Shown here piece after piece: positions 1 to 8,223 of a stretch of 64,000 nucleotides of DNA. This stretch comes from CAVQHY01 sp963712465 (GTDB lineage Bacteria > Actinomycetota > Thermoleophilia > Gaiellales > Gaiellaceae), in the NCBI GenBank assembly GCA_963712465.1, contig CAVQHY010000006.1, forward strand, positions 496,001-560,000, read 5' to 3'. The translations under genes and the position numbers were made by a program. The notes beneath the pieces were generated by a model, which worked only from the letters and a program-made list of their open reading frames with translations, had not been told where the DNA came from and made no database searches. Position 1 is the stretch's first letter. Each line of letters opens with the position of its first letter.

Positions 1-457
1 ATACGGAAGGATCGGACGCGCAGTCGGCGACCGGGCGCGTGCGCTCGGTCTAACCGTCCTCGCATACGATCCGTTCGTCCCGGAGGCCGAGGTGGCGTCC
101 CTCGACGACCTGCTGCGACGGAGCGACATCGTGAGCATCCACGTGCCCTTGACCGAGAAGACCCGCAACGTCATAGGCGCACGCGAGCTGGCGCTCCTCC
201 CCGAGGGTGCGGTCGTCGTCAACACCTCCCGGGGAGGCCTCGTCGACGAGGACGCGCTCGTCGCCGCGCTGAGCGCGGGCCGTCTGCGAGGTGCGGGTAT
301 CGACGTGCTCGCCATGGAGCCGCCCGGCGCCGACCACCCGCTCCGCGGCGCCCGCGGCGTCGTGCTGACCCCACATGCAGCCTGGTACTCGGACGACGCG
401 GTGCTCGAGCTTCGCCGTAAGGCGACCGAAACGGCGATCGCGCTGGCGCTCTCGTGA
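1..457 (+). CDS. D-isomer-specific 2-hydroxyacid dehydrogenase, 3' part
   Basis: The gene runs in from beyond the window edge; 151 residues of the C-terminal half are visible, read from base 2. It would reduce 2-oxoacids or oxidise D-2-hydroxyacids with NAD(P). The Rossmann glycine motif GRIGRAVG is at the visible N-terminus, followed by the family signatures: catalytic Arg in NTSRGGLVDE, the acidic residue region VLAMEPP, and catalytic His in LTPHAAW. The stop overlaps the next gene (GTGA), so it heads or belongs to an operon with the SDR, decarboxylase-like and VOC genes. The substrate cannot be told from the fragment. The family call is firm. Confidence 0.9.
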   Translation, partial: YGRIGRAVGDRARALGLTVLAYDPFVPEAEVASLDDLLRRSDIVSIHVPLTEKTRNVIGARELALLPEGAVVVNTSRGGLVDEDALVAALSAGRLRGAGIDVLAMEPPGADHPLRGARGVVLTPHAAWYSDDAVLELRRKATETAIALALS

Positions 458-1191
458 GACTCGACGGGAAGCGATGCCTCGTCACCGGTGGCGGCACGGG
501 AATCGGCCGGGGTGTCGCGCGCCGGTTCGCAGCCGAAGGAGCTCGGGTCGTCGTCATGGGAAGGCGTGCCGAAAGGCTGGAGGAGACGGCCGAGGGAATC
601 GACGGGATCTCGACGTTCCCCGGGGACGTCTCGGTCGCGGACGACGTCCGGGCCGCGATTGCGGTGGTGATCGAGCGGCACGGCGGGCTCGACGCCGTCT
701 TCCACGCCGCCGGGATCGCCAGACGCAACGAGAAGCTCGAGGAGACGCCCGAGGCGCAGTGGCGAAGCGACATGGCGGTCAATCTCGACGGCGTGTACCA
801 CGTTTGCCACTTCGCGATCCGACCACTCCGGGAGACCCGCGGCGCGATCGTCCTCGTCGCCAGCCAGCTCTCGCACGTGGCGGCGCCCGGTTACGCGTCG
901 TATGCCGCGGCGAAGACGGGCGTGCTCGGGCTCGTCCGCGGGCTCGCGCTCGATCTCGGCCCGTCCGGCGTTCGCGTCAACGCCCTCTCGCCGGGCGTGA
1001 TCGACACCGACTTCGCCTACGTCGATCGTGACTTCGACGCCGTTCGTGACCAGATCGCGACGCTCATCCCGCTCCGGCGTGTCGGGCAGGTCGAGGACCT
1101 GACCGGCGCAGCCGTGTTCCTGGCGAGCGACGAGTCGTCCTGGATGACCGGTCAGTCGCTCGTCGTCGACGGGGGGTGGACGGCGCAGTGA
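454..1191 (+). CDS. SDR-family NAD(P)-dependent oxidoreductase
   Basis: This 245-residue classical short-chain dehydrogenase has the cofactor motif TGGGTGIG near residue 10, HAAG in place of NNAG, a catalytic Ser in the VASQLS strand, and the YASYAAAK active-site Tyr/Lys. The C-terminus ends in the usual DGGWTAQ-type tail. The GTG start overlaps the preceding stop by four bases and the end overlaps the next gene's GTGA, so it is translationally coupled on both sides. It probably oxidises or reduces a hydroxy/keto intermediate in the same small-acid pathway. The specific substrate is unknown. Confidence 0.92.
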   Translation: MRLDGKRCLVTGGGTGIGRGVARRFAAEGARVVVMGRRAERLEETAEGIDGISTFPGDVSVADDVRAAIAVVIERHGGLDAVFHAAGIARRNEKLEETPEAQWRSDMAVNLDGVYHVCHFAIRPLRETRGAIVLVASQLSHVAAPGYASYAAAKTGVLGLVRGLALDLGPSGVRVNALSPGVIDTDFAYVDRDFDAVRDQIATLIPLRRVGQVEDLTGAAVFLASDESSWMTGQSLVVDGGWTAQ

Positions 1192-1928
1192 CCGGCTTCG
1201 ACCCGGCGGGGGTCGCCGAGACGCCCTTCGGCGCCCCGCTCGTGCCGAACCTGCCGCTGCGGATGCGCAACACGGAGATCCTGACGGTCTTCTATCGCAG
1301 CGAGCCCGAGGCGATTGCGCGGCTCCTCCCCGAGCAGCTCGACGCGACGAGCGACCTCGTGATCGTCCACCTCTACCTGATGCACGATGCGGACTGGTTC
1401 GGGGTCTACACGGAGTCGGCCGTCCAGCTCCCGGCCCGCCACGTCGCGAGCGGGACCGACGGCGCGTACTCGCCGTTTCTCTTCGTCGAGTCGGACGGCG
1501 CCGTCGCGGCCGGGCGCGAGATCTACGGCCAGCCGAAGAAGTGGGGGAGGGTCGAGCTCGCTCCCGACGGCGACCTGCTCGTCGGCCGGCTCTGGCGAAA
1601 CGGCATCGACGTCCTCACGGCGACGACGCCGTACAAGCAGGCCGCTGCGACCGCGGCCGACCTCGAGCGCCACGCCCCGTTTCGGACGAACCTCAACCTC
1701 AAGGTGATCCCCGCGGTCGACGGCGAAGGGGCGGCGCTGCGCGAGCTCACCGCGCGCACGCTCGCCGACGTCGTCGTCCACGAGGTGTGGAGCGGGCCCG
1801 GCACCGTCGAGCTGCGGCCGAACGCGCAGGCGCCGCTCCATCTGCTGCCGGTGCTGGACGTCGTCGAGGCGTTCCACTGGCGCGCCGACTTCACGCTGGT
1901 CTACGGAACCACCCTGGAGCGCCTGTGA
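1188..1928 (+). CDS. Acetoacetate decarboxylase-family protein
   Basis: The 246-residue protein belongs to the ADC-like superfamily. The segment GREIYGQPKKWG holds the adjacent lysines that form the Schiff base in acetoacetate decarboxylase, and the protein length matches the family. I chose the GTG at 1188 because it overlaps the SDR stop as GTGA; another GTG at 1176 would add four residues. Enzymes of this superfamily include decarboxylases and also aldolase/dehydratase variants, so the reaction is uncertain. Position between a dehydrogenase and a VOC protein suggests breakdown of a beta-keto or hydroxy acid. Confidence 0.85.
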   Translation: MTGFDPAGVAETPFGAPLVPNLPLRMRNTEILTVFYRSEPEAIARLLPEQLDATSDLVIVHLYLMHDADWFGVYTESAVQLPARHVASGTDGAYSPFLFVESDGAVAAGREIYGQPKKWGRVELAPDGDLLVGRLWRNGIDVLTATTPYKQAAATAADLERHAPFRTNLNLKVIPAVDGEGAALRELTARTLADVVVHEVWSGPGTVELRPNAQAPLHLLPVLDVVEAFHWRADFTLVYGTTLERL

Positions 1929-2374
1929 CGGGACCGATCCACCACACCGGGCTGACCGTGCGCGACCTCGATCGCTCGGTCGCCTTCTATCGCGACCTGC
2001 TCGGCTGGGAGGTCTCGTACAAGGGCGAGCGCGAGGGCGGCTACTTCGGCGAGATCGTCGGCTATCCGGACGTGAAGGTGCGCATGGCCTATGTCTGGCC
2101 GCCCGGGGGCGGGCACATGGTCGAGCTGTTCGAGTTCGAACGGCCGGAGATGCGCGGCGGGCCGCGCGAGCCCCGCGACGTCGGCCCGACCCACCTCTGC
2201 ATCCTCGTCGACGACCTGGAGGCGGACTACGAGCGGCTGCGCGCCGCGGGCGTCGAGTTCTTCTCCGCGCCCGTGCTCGTCACCCACGGCGTAAACGAGG
2301 GCGGCCTCGGCGTTTACTTGCGCGACCCCGACGGCGTCATCCTCGAGCTCTTCCAGCCGCCCCCCAAGCCATGA
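1925..2374 (+). CDS. VOC-family (glyoxalase/dioxygenase fold) protein
   Basis: This 149-residue protein has two beta-alpha-beta-beta-beta modules of the vicinal-oxygen-chelate fold. Metal ligands are visible as the first His in IHHTGL, a Glu in ELFEF, the His in PTHLCI and the last Glu in VILELF, which is the usual H-E-H-E set. The GTG start overlaps the preceding stop (GTGA). Members are lyases, isomerases, epimerases or extradiol dioxygenases; nothing here decides which. It is the last gene of the tightly overlapped operon, as 73 bases containing an inverted repeat follow. Confidence 0.88.
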   Translation: MTGPIHHTGLTVRDLDRSVAFYRDLLGWEVSYKGEREGGYFGEIVGYPDVKVRMAYVWPPGGGHMVELFEFERPEMRGGPREPRDVGPTHLCILVDDLEADYERLRAAGVEFFSAPVLVTHGVNEGGLGVYLRDPDGVILELFQPPPKP

Positions 2375-2388
2375 TCACAAGCCCGACC

Positions 2389-2458
2389 TTGTGTTGCATC
2401 ACCCAGCTCCCCGCGACGCGAGAGACCGCGGTTTTCCTCCCCGAGTGATGCAACACAA
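2389..2458. promoter_or_regulatory. Perfect 14-bp inverted repeat before the cupin gene
   Basis: TTGTGTTGCATCAC at 2389-2402 recurs as its exact reverse complement GTGATGCAACACAA at 2445-2458, 42 bases apart. Each arm is itself nearly symmetric (GTG-W-TGCA-W-CAC), so the pair can be read as two copies of a 12-bp operator. The right copy covers the ATG of the cupin gene at 2448. It is likely a binding site for a dimeric regulator acting on the cupin gene. The regulator is not identified. Confidence 0.6.
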
Positions 2459-2816
2459 TCCCGTGGCTCGACGCTACGACCCGGCAGCGTTCGCAGACGA
2501 GCTCGCCTGCGCCGGCGAGAACACGGCAGTGGGCTCGCGCCTGCTCTTCGAGAACGAGCGCGTCCGGGTCTGGGACATCACGCTCGGGCCGGGCGAGCGG
2601 CTGCCCTTTCACTGCCACCGCACGAGCTACTTCTACCGATGCGAGTCGGCCGGGATCTCGCAGGTGCGAACCCCGGACGGTCGCGTCGCCGAGTACGACA
2701 GCACGCAGGACGAGGTCGTCTTCCACGACATCCCGCCCGGCGAGACGATGATCCACGACCTCTCGAACGCGGGCGGAACGGTCCTTCGCTTCACGACGGT
2801 CGAGCTGCTCTCGTAG
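2448..2816 (+). CDS. Small cupin-domain protein
   Basis: The 122-residue single-domain cupin shows a conserved barrel: a first motif with FHCHRTSYFYRC (two His ligands) and a second around VFHDIPPGETMIHDL. It could be a small dioxygenase, isomerase or sensor. I prefer the ATG at 2448 over the GTG at 2391, because the upstream start lies inside the inverted-repeat operator and adds a non-conserved leader. No clear Shine-Dalgarno precedes 2448, so a leaderless mRNA is possible. Its end overlaps the convergent GtrA gene by 26 bases. Confidence 0.75.
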   Translation: MQHNPVARRYDPAAFADELACAGENTAVGSRLLFENERVRVWDITLGPGERLPFHCHRTSYFYRCESAGISQVRTPDGRVAEYDSTQDEVVFHDIPPGETMIHDLSNAGGTVLRFTTVELLS

Positions 2817-3174
2817 AGAACGTCCAGCGGCGGTTGACGAGGAAGGTCGCGAGGGTCACCGGCGGGATTGCCACGGCCTGCGCGGGTAGCTCCGGCAGCC
2901 CGGCGCGGCCGACGAGGATCCAGAGGAGCGCCGCGTTCGCGACGAGGCCGAGCGCCTGGACGGAGACGTAGAGCACGCGCGCCCTGCCTGTGTCGCGGGC
3001 GCGGAACGTCCAGGAGCGATTCAGCAGGTAGCCGCTGGTCGCTCCGAGGAGGAAGGCGAGGATGGAGGCGGCGACGTACTGGACACCCGCCTGCACCAGA
3101 GCGGCATACGCCGCGTACGAGAGGAGCGTGTTCGCGACACCGACCGCGGCGAAGCGGGCGAGCTGTCCGGTCAC
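2791..3174 (-). CDS. GtrA-family membrane protein
   Basis: The 127-residue protein has four hydrophobic helices and the family pattern RFAAVGVANTLLS at the N-terminus, NRSWTF in the middle and NRRWTF near the C-terminus. GtrA proteins are thought to flip polyprenyl-phosphate sugars across the inner membrane. It is the third gene of a minus-strand operon: GT2 (makes the lipid-linked sugar), GT39 (uses it outside) and GtrA. The GTG start is one base after the GT39 stop, so coupling is tight. Confidence 0.9.
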   Translation of the reverse strand: MTGQLARFAAVGVANTLLSYAAYAALVQAGVQYVAASILAFLLGATSGYLLNRSWTFRARDTGRARVLYVSVQALGLVANAALLWILVGRAGLPELPAQAVAIPPVTLATFLVNRRWTFSTRAARPS

Positions 3175-3175
3175 G

Positions 3176-5242
3176 CTAGCCGCCGGCGATCGCGGGGGCC
3201 TTGCCGGCGCAGTCGTAGAGCGTCTGGCCCCCGCTCAGCCCGTCCTCGTCGCCGCCGGTGTTCCAGCTCTCCTCGGGCACGGGCTCGCAGACCGACTCGA
3301 TCAGCGCGAAGGCCGAGTTGGTGGATCCGAACGGGCCGCCGAACCGGCCGCCCAGGAGGAAGAAGCGTGCGTCGCCGTCGGCCACGAGGCGCGACAGGTA
3401 GGGCCGCGTCAAGACCGTCTCGCGGCCGGTGAACCCACCCATCGCGGCGACGCTCTCGCCGTCGATGACGAGCGGGGCGGCAGCCTGCTCGTTGCTGAGG
3501 ATCAGGAGGAAGCGAACCGCCCCCGGCTCGGCCTCGCCCTTCGCGTAGGCGAGCGCCCGCCGCGCCGTGTCGCCGGAACCGCCGCCCGGCATCCCGGGTG
3601 GCCCTGCGCCGAACCCGCCCTGAGGCGGCGGCCCGCCGTTGCCTCCGAAGAGGCCCGGTGGCAGCCCGCCCTGCCCTCCCACCATCCCCCGCGGAGGTGC
3701 GCCCCGGCCGCCGGGGCGCGGGAAGCCGAGCCCACCGCCGGCGTAGCTCGGCCCGGCGCCCGGAAAGACGCCGTTCACCGGGGTGTCGAGTACCGACTTC
3801 GACCAGGCAGCGGGCGGTAGGAGGAGCGCGCCGATTCCGAGGGCCAGCGCCGTCGCGGCGAGCGCGTCGTGGCGCGGCGCGAGCCGCGTCGGCCTCGCAG
3901 CGAGCAGGATCAACGAGACCCCGGCCACGGCGGCGAGCACGACCACCGCCGGGCGAAGCCAGGAGAGGTAGTCGGGAGTTCGCCCGAGGAGCTCGAGCTC
4001 GAGGGCGACGGTCAGGCCTAGCGCTGCAAGCGGCAGCAGCGTCCATAGCCCTCCTCGGCGCGCGTCCCGCCAGAGCGAGACCGCGCCAATGCCGATGAGG
4101 CCGGCAGTCGCCGGCGCGAGCATGGAGACGTAATAGGTGTGGACGATTCCGCCGGCGAAGCTGAGCACCAGCGTGCCCGCCGCGAACCAGCCGCCGACGA
4201 CGAGGAGGCCCGCCAGCTCAACGCGGCTCCTGGCGCGCAGGGCGGCCACGAGCGCCGAGAGTGCCCCGACAATCGCGAGCGGCAGCAGCCACCCGCCCTG
4301 GTCTCCCATGGCGTTGTTGATCAGCCGCAGCGGCCCCGGCTCGCCCGAGAACGCGCCGCCGAGACCACCCCCGCCCCCCGGAGCGAACGACGTCCCGCCG
4401 GTCTGCCCGGTGATCCGGCCGAGCCCGTTGTAGTCGAGCGCGAGGCTGAGCGCGCTGTTGTCGTCGGTCGAGCCGACGTAAGGGCGGCTCGTCTCCGGCG
4501 TGAGCTCGACGGCAGCGATCCACGCTCCCGAGACGGCGACGAGCACGACTCCGGCGAGCAGCAGATGGACGATGCGCGTCCTCGAGGCGATGGGCGCCGC
4601 GAGCAGGTAGGCGAGCACGAGCCCCGGCACGACGATCAGCGCCGCGAGCATCTTCGTGTTGAATGCGAGCCCGACAAGGGCGGCCGTCAGGAGGAGCCAG
4701 CGAAGCCTCCCGCTCTCCGCCGCGCGGTACCCCGTGTACGCGGCGAGCACGAAGAGGAGGGCGAGGAGCGCGTCCGGGTTGTTGTCGCGGCTGACCGCGA
4801 CGCTGACCGGGGAGAGCGCGAGCGCGAGCGCGGCGACGAGGCCGGCCACGCGACCGAATGGGCGGGCGACGAGGAGGTAGAGAACTCCGACGGCGGCCAC
4901 CCCGGCGAGCGCCTCGGGCACGAGGATCGCGAGTTCTGAGTAGCCGAAGACCTTCGCGCTCGCCGCCTGCAGCCAGAGCGCGAGCGGCGGCTTGTCGACC
5001 GAGACGAGCCCGCCCGGATCGAACGCGACGAAGAAGAAGTTCCTCGGGCTCTCGAGCATGCTGCGCACGGCCGCCGAGTAGTACTCGTTCGCCCAGCCGT
5101 TCTGGTCGAGTCGCCACAGGTTCAGCCCGGCGGCGAGTCCCAGGATCGCGGCGAGGGCGACTCGGTGCCAGTGGAGTGCAACAGCCCGAGGCAGCGTTCG
5201 CGCCTCGACTCCCGCGGTCGTCGCGAGCTCGGAGCTGCTCAT
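3176..5242 (-). CDS. GT39/ArnT-like membrane glycosyltransferase
   Basis: The 688-residue polytopic protein resembles the PMT_2/YkcB group, which moves a sugar from polyprenyl phosphate to an acceptor on the outer face of the membrane. The first loop carries DQNGWANEYYSAAVRSM and later VDKPPLALW, typical of the catalytic loop. About a dozen hydrophobic helices follow. A very glycine/proline-rich stretch (roughly bases 3560-3790) precedes a soluble C-terminal domain; such inserts occur in actinobacterial YkcB-like proteins. The ATG overlaps the GT2 stop (ATGA). The acceptor is unknown. Confidence 0.88.
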   Translation of the reverse strand: MSSSELATTAGVEARTLPRAVALHWHRVALAAILGLAAGLNLWRLDQNGWANEYYSAAVRSMLESPRNFFFVAFDPGGLVSVDKPPLALWLQAASAKVFGYSELAILVPEALAGVAAVGVLYLLVARPFGRVAGLVAALALALSPVSVAVSRDNNPDALLALLFVLAAYTGYRAAESGRLRWLLLTAALVGLAFNTKMLAALIVVPGLVLAYLLAAPIASRTRIVHLLLAGVVLVAVSGAWIAAVELTPETSRPYVGSTDDNSALSLALDYNGLGRITGQTGGTSFAPGGGGGLGGAFSGEPGPLRLINNAMGDQGGWLLPLAIVGALSALVAALRARSRVELAGLLVVGGWFAAGTLVLSFAGGIVHTYYVSMLAPATAGLIGIGAVSLWRDARRGGLWTLLPLAALGLTVALELELLGRTPDYLSWLRPAVVVLAAVAGVSLILLAARPTRLAPRHDALAATALALGIGALLLPPAAWSKSVLDTPVNGVFPGAGPSYAGGGLGFPRPGGRGAPPRGMVGGQGGLPPGLFGGNGGPPPQGGFGAGPPGMPGGGSGDTARRALAYAKGEAEPGAVRFLLILSNEQAAAPLVIDGESVAAMGGFTGRETVLTRPYLSRLVADGDARFFLLGGRFGGPFGSTNSAFALIESVCEPVPEESWNTGGDEDGLSGGQTLYDCAGKAPAIAGG

Positions 5243-6012
5243 CGCGTTGCTAGCACCTTCTCGGCGGGGGCCGCGACGCGACCCTCACCGCGCCAGAATG
5301 CCCGGCGCACGCGCCACAGCGCACGGAGGTCGTCGGCGACCGTCGGGAGGAGGTCAACGCGGGAGTCGAGATCCTCGATCCAGTCGACCGGCACCTCGTA
5401 GATGCGCATGCCGTTGCGCTCCGCAAGCAGGAGCAGCTCCGTGTCGAAGAACCAGCCGTCGTCCTCGACGAGCGGCAGCAGGCGCCGCGCCGCGTCGGCA
5501 CGCAGCGCCTTGAAGCCGCACTGCGCGTCGGAGAACCGCGCACGAAACGCGCCGTGGACGAGCGTGTTGTAGCCGCGTGACAGGATCTCCCGCTTCAGCC
5601 GGCGACGCCTTGTCGCCTGGGGTGCGAGGCGGGTGCCGATCGCGAGGTCCGAATGGCCGCTAAGGAGCGGCGCGACGAGGGGATGGAAGCTCTCGAGGTT
5701 CGTCGACAGGTCGACGTCCATGTACGCGACGACGTCGGCGGTGCTCGCCGACCACGAGGCGCGGAGCGCACGGCCGCGCCCCTTCTGGGCGAGCTGGAGC
5801 ACCTGGACGTGCTCCAGCTCGCCGGCGAGCCGCTCCGCGATCGCCGCCGTTCCGTCCGTGCTCGCGTTGTCCGCGACGGTCACCTGCCAGCAGAACGGGA
5901 AGTGGCGGTCGAGGTAGCCGGTGAGGAGCCGGACGCTCTGCTCGAGCGAGCGCTCCTCGTTGTGGACGGGGACGGTTACCTCGACGAGGCCGTGGTCGAT
6001 CGGGGCGGGCAC
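5239..6012 (-). CDS. GT2-family polyprenyl-phosphate glycosyltransferase
   Basis: The 257-residue soluble GT-A glycosyltransferase starts with VTVPVHNEERSLEQSV, carries the nucleotide-sugar motif DNASTDGT and the metal motif YMDVDLSTN, and ends without membrane anchors. It resembles dolichyl-phosphate glucosyl/mannosyl transferases, which charge a lipid phosphate with a sugar from a nucleotide donor. It is first in the operon with GT39 and GtrA, which supports a complete make-flip-transfer module for decorating an envelope molecule. The sugar is not predictable. Confidence 0.9.
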   Translation of the reverse strand: MPAPIDHGLVEVTVPVHNEERSLEQSVRLLTGYLDRHFPFCWQVTVADNASTDGTAAIAERLAGELEHVQVLQLAQKGRGRALRASWSASTADVVAYMDVDLSTNLESFHPLVAPLLSGHSDLAIGTRLAPQATRRRRLKREILSRGYNTLVHGAFRARFSDAQCGFKALRADAARRLLPLVEDDGWFFDTELLLLAERNGMRIYEVPVDWIEDLDSRVDLLPTVADDLRALWRVRRAFWRGEGRVAAPAEKVLATR

Positions 6013-6824
6013 GCGCGGGAGTAAACCCGATCAACTTCAGAAGCTCCTAAGAATCGGTGCTCCCGAGGATCAGGTCGTGGTCGGGACGTTTGTCCCGTAG
6101 CGTTCGCACTGCTCGCCGTAGAAGCGGAGGAACTCTCTCAGCTCCGAGACCCGCCCCGCGGCCTCGTCCTCGGTCAGCTCGGTCACCCCTTCGTACGCGA
6201 AGACGGGGGGCGATGGCCGATCCCGGACGATGTAGCGCTCCATGCCCTCGAGGAACGAGCCGATTGCACGGACGAAGTCGCGAAGCTGCTCCGCGCCTCG
6301 GCGAAACTCGTCGTCGAAGATCCCGTCCGAGCCGGCGAAGTTCCGCTCCCAGCGCGCGAGCTCGAGCGCCGTCCCGTCGAAGCTTCGCCGGGCCCACTCG
6401 ATCAAGTATCGATCTCGCCTGTAGCGGCCCGGCGCGGCGAAGTCGATCGCGCCGAGGTACCGGGGTAGGTCGTCCAGGAAAGCCTCGGCCGGCAGGCGAG
6501 CCGGATCGTCGGCTGTCTCGTGGTGGGCAGGGGACTCCGATTCCAGGTAGAGGCGAGCAAGCCAGTTCCGTAGCTCACGCAGAACGAGCCCGAGGTCGGC
6601 GATCGCCGCTCGACGCCGTTCGTCTCGGTCGCGGTCCTTGCTTCGCTCGAACAGGACGTCGACGAACAGCACGATGAACGCTGCCCCGAACGCCTCTGCG
6701 AGCAGGTTCAGCCAGAGATCCCGCCACACGCCGTCGGCGAAGACCGCACTGCTGTGCCCCCGGTTTCGTGGGGTTCGTTTTTCTAGACTCGGGACGGCCT
6801 CGATGATGAGCGGGGAGGTCGTTG

Positions 6825-7130
6825 ATGGCACGGAGGGGGTATCCGTCGGAGTTCCGGCGGCGGGCGTTGGATCTGGTCGCGGCGGGCAAGACGGTTGCGG
6901 AGGTCGCTCGGCTGCTCGAGGTGAGCGACCAGTCGATCTATGCGTGGCGGCGGCAGGAGCTGATCGATCGCGGTGAGCTGTCGGGGTTGAATTCTGAGGA
7001 GCGGGAGGAGCTGCGGGCGGCGAGGCGGCGGATCCGGGAGCTTGAGACCGAGTTGGCGGTGCATCGCCGGGCGGCGGAGTTGTTGAAGGAGTCGGTGCGC
7101 CCAAAAGGCGGTTCGAGGCGATCGCCGTGA
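6825..7130 (+). CDS. IS3 transposase OrfA (HTH)
   Basis: OrfA is 101 residues with a helix-turn-helix (EFRRRALDLVAAGKTVAEVA, then SDQSIYAWRR) and a C-terminal leucine-zipper-like helix rich in Arg and Glu, as in IS3-family InsE-type proteins that bind the element ends. A perfect slippery heptamer C-CCA-AAA lies at 7100-7106 in the zero frame, where a -1 shift would join it to the orfB frame and make the OrfAB transposase. The ATG at 6825 is used; a TTG lies just before it. Confidence 0.9.
   Translation: MARRGYPSEFRRRALDLVAAGKTVAEVARLLEVSDQSIYAWRRQELIDRGELSGLNSEEREELRAARRRIRELETELAVHRRAAELLKESVRPKGGSRRSP
7100..7106 (+). promoter_or_regulatory. Slippery heptamer CCCAAAA for -1 frameshifting
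   Basis: The heptamer fits X-XXY-YYZ in the orfA reading frame (C CCA AAA) and lies eight codons before the orfA stop. The orfB frame is -1 relative to orfA and stays open across this site, so slippage here yields a single OrfAB polypeptide, the known strategy of IS3-family elements. Confidence 0.7.
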
Positions 7131-7981
7131 TCGCCGGCGAGGGGTTGCCGGTGGAGGTCGCCTGTCGGGTGCTGGGCGTGTCGTGCGCGGGCTTCTACGC
7201 TTGGCGGTTCCGGCCGCCATCGGCCCGTGCTGTGCGGCATGCGTGGCTGACCGACCTGATCCGTGAGGTGCACGCGACCTCCTACGGGGCCTACGGCGCG
7301 GTGCGTGTGCACGCCGAGCTCGTCCTCGGCCGCGGGATCGTGGTTGGTCACAACGCCGTCGCGATGCTGATCAGCCGCGCCGGCATCGCGGGCCGCACGG
7401 GGGCGCCCAAACGGCGCGGCATGCCGGGTGTCGCGACCGCCGAGGACCTCGTCGACCGCGTGTTCGTCCGCGAGGGCCCCAACCAGCTATGGGTCACCGA
7501 CATCACCGAGCACCCGACCCGGGAGGGCAAGGTGTACTGCGCGGTCGTGCTCGACGCCTTCAGCCGCCGCGTGGTCGGCTGGTCGATCAGCCACAATCCG
7601 ACCGCGGCCCTCACCTCCAACGCGCTCGGGATGGCGGTCGAGCAGCGCGATGCCGCCCGCGGCGAGACCGTGATCCACTCCGACCACGGCACGCAGTTCA
7701 CGTCCTGGGCGTTCACCGAACGCGCCCGCACGTCGGGGCTCGTGCCCTCGATGGGCTCCGTCGGTGACTGCTACGACAACGCGCTGATCGAGGCGTTCTG
7801 GTCACGGATGCAGGTCGAACTGCTCGACAGCCGCCGCTGGAAGACCCGCGTCGAGCTCGCCAACGCGATCTTCGAGTACATCGAGATCTTCCACAACCGA
7901 CGCCGACGCCACTCCGCGCTCGGCATGCGCACACCGATCGAATATGAATTGATCAACACCACCACACCAGCGGCCGCCTGA
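7127..7981 (+). CDS. IS3 transposase OrfB (DDE integrase core)
   Basis: The 284-residue protein has the HTH_21-like segment near the N-terminus (HATSYGAYGAVRVH) and an rve integrase core. Catalytic residues are Asp in LWVTDITEH, Asp in HSDHGTQF and Glu in YDNALIEAFW, giving an intact DDE triad. The GTG start overlaps the orfA stop, but the frame also extends upstream through PKRRFEAIAV, so the working form is probably an OrfAB fusion made by -1 frameshifting. All key residues are present, so the element may be active. Confidence 0.93.
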   Translation: MIAGEGLPVEVACRVLGVSCAGFYAWRFRPPSARAVRHAWLTDLIREVHATSYGAYGAVRVHAELVLGRGIVVGHNAVAMLISRAGIAGRTGAPKRRGMPGVATAEDLVDRVFVREGPNQLWVTDITEHPTREGKVYCAVVLDAFSRRVVGWSISHNPTAALTSNALGMAVEQRDAARGETVIHSDHGTQFTSWAFTERARTSGLVPSMGSVGDCYDNALIEAFWSRMQVELLDSRRWKTRVELANAIFEYIEIFHNRRRRHSALGMRTPIEYELINTTTPAAA

Positions 7982-8223
7982 GCCAAGAAACGCGGCCCCA
8001 CCAAACCCGGGGTAGTGCGCACCGAGCGCCAGACCCGTCCCGACCACGACCAGGGCGACCAGCACGACGCGACGCACGTTCACGCGCGCGAGCGTAGTGC
8101 ACCCGGGGCGCGGACGGTGTCTGTCGTACGATGCGGCGTGCTGTGCGGTCGGGACGAGGAGCTGTCCGGGATCGACCACCTCCCGCTGATCGTCGAGCTT
8201 GCCACCGAGTGAAAGGGGAAGGA

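Larger units (their letters stand above)
6757..8014 (+). mobile_element. IS3-family insertion sequence
   Basis: The element is 1,258 bp and carries overlapping orfA and orfB. The ends are imperfect inverted repeats: the left end reads CCCCCGGTTTCGTGGGG and the right end, on the other strand, TACCCCGGGTTTGGTGGGG. A 3-bp GTG flanks it on both sides (6754-6756 and 8015-8017), the size usual for IS3-family targets. This choice of ends is supported because excising the element restores an open frame in the interrupted gene. Exact ends could shift by two bases. Confidence 0.85.
6070..8083 (-). pseudogene. Membrane-anchored protein gene split by an IS3 element
   Basis: Two minus-strand pieces belong together. 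The first, 8083 to 8015, starts with GTG and encodes 23 residues with a hydrophobic stretch (MNVRRVVLVALVVVGTGLAL). The second, 6756 to 6070, starts HSSAVFADGVW and continues to a stop, with a second hydrophobic segment (LLAEAFGAAFIVLFVDVLF) and a charged helical domain. Removing bases 6757-8014 plus one copy of the GTG target repeat joins them in frame into a protein of about 250 residues. I do not recognise the family. The gene is presumably inactive; the extra N-terminal proline-rich frame across the element is an artefact of reading antisense to the transposase. Confidence 0.75.

Noticed and set aside
2391..2447. GTG 2391 as start of the cupin gene
   Set aside because: It would translate through the inverted-repeat operator and add a leader unlike cupins; ATG 2448 is preferred.
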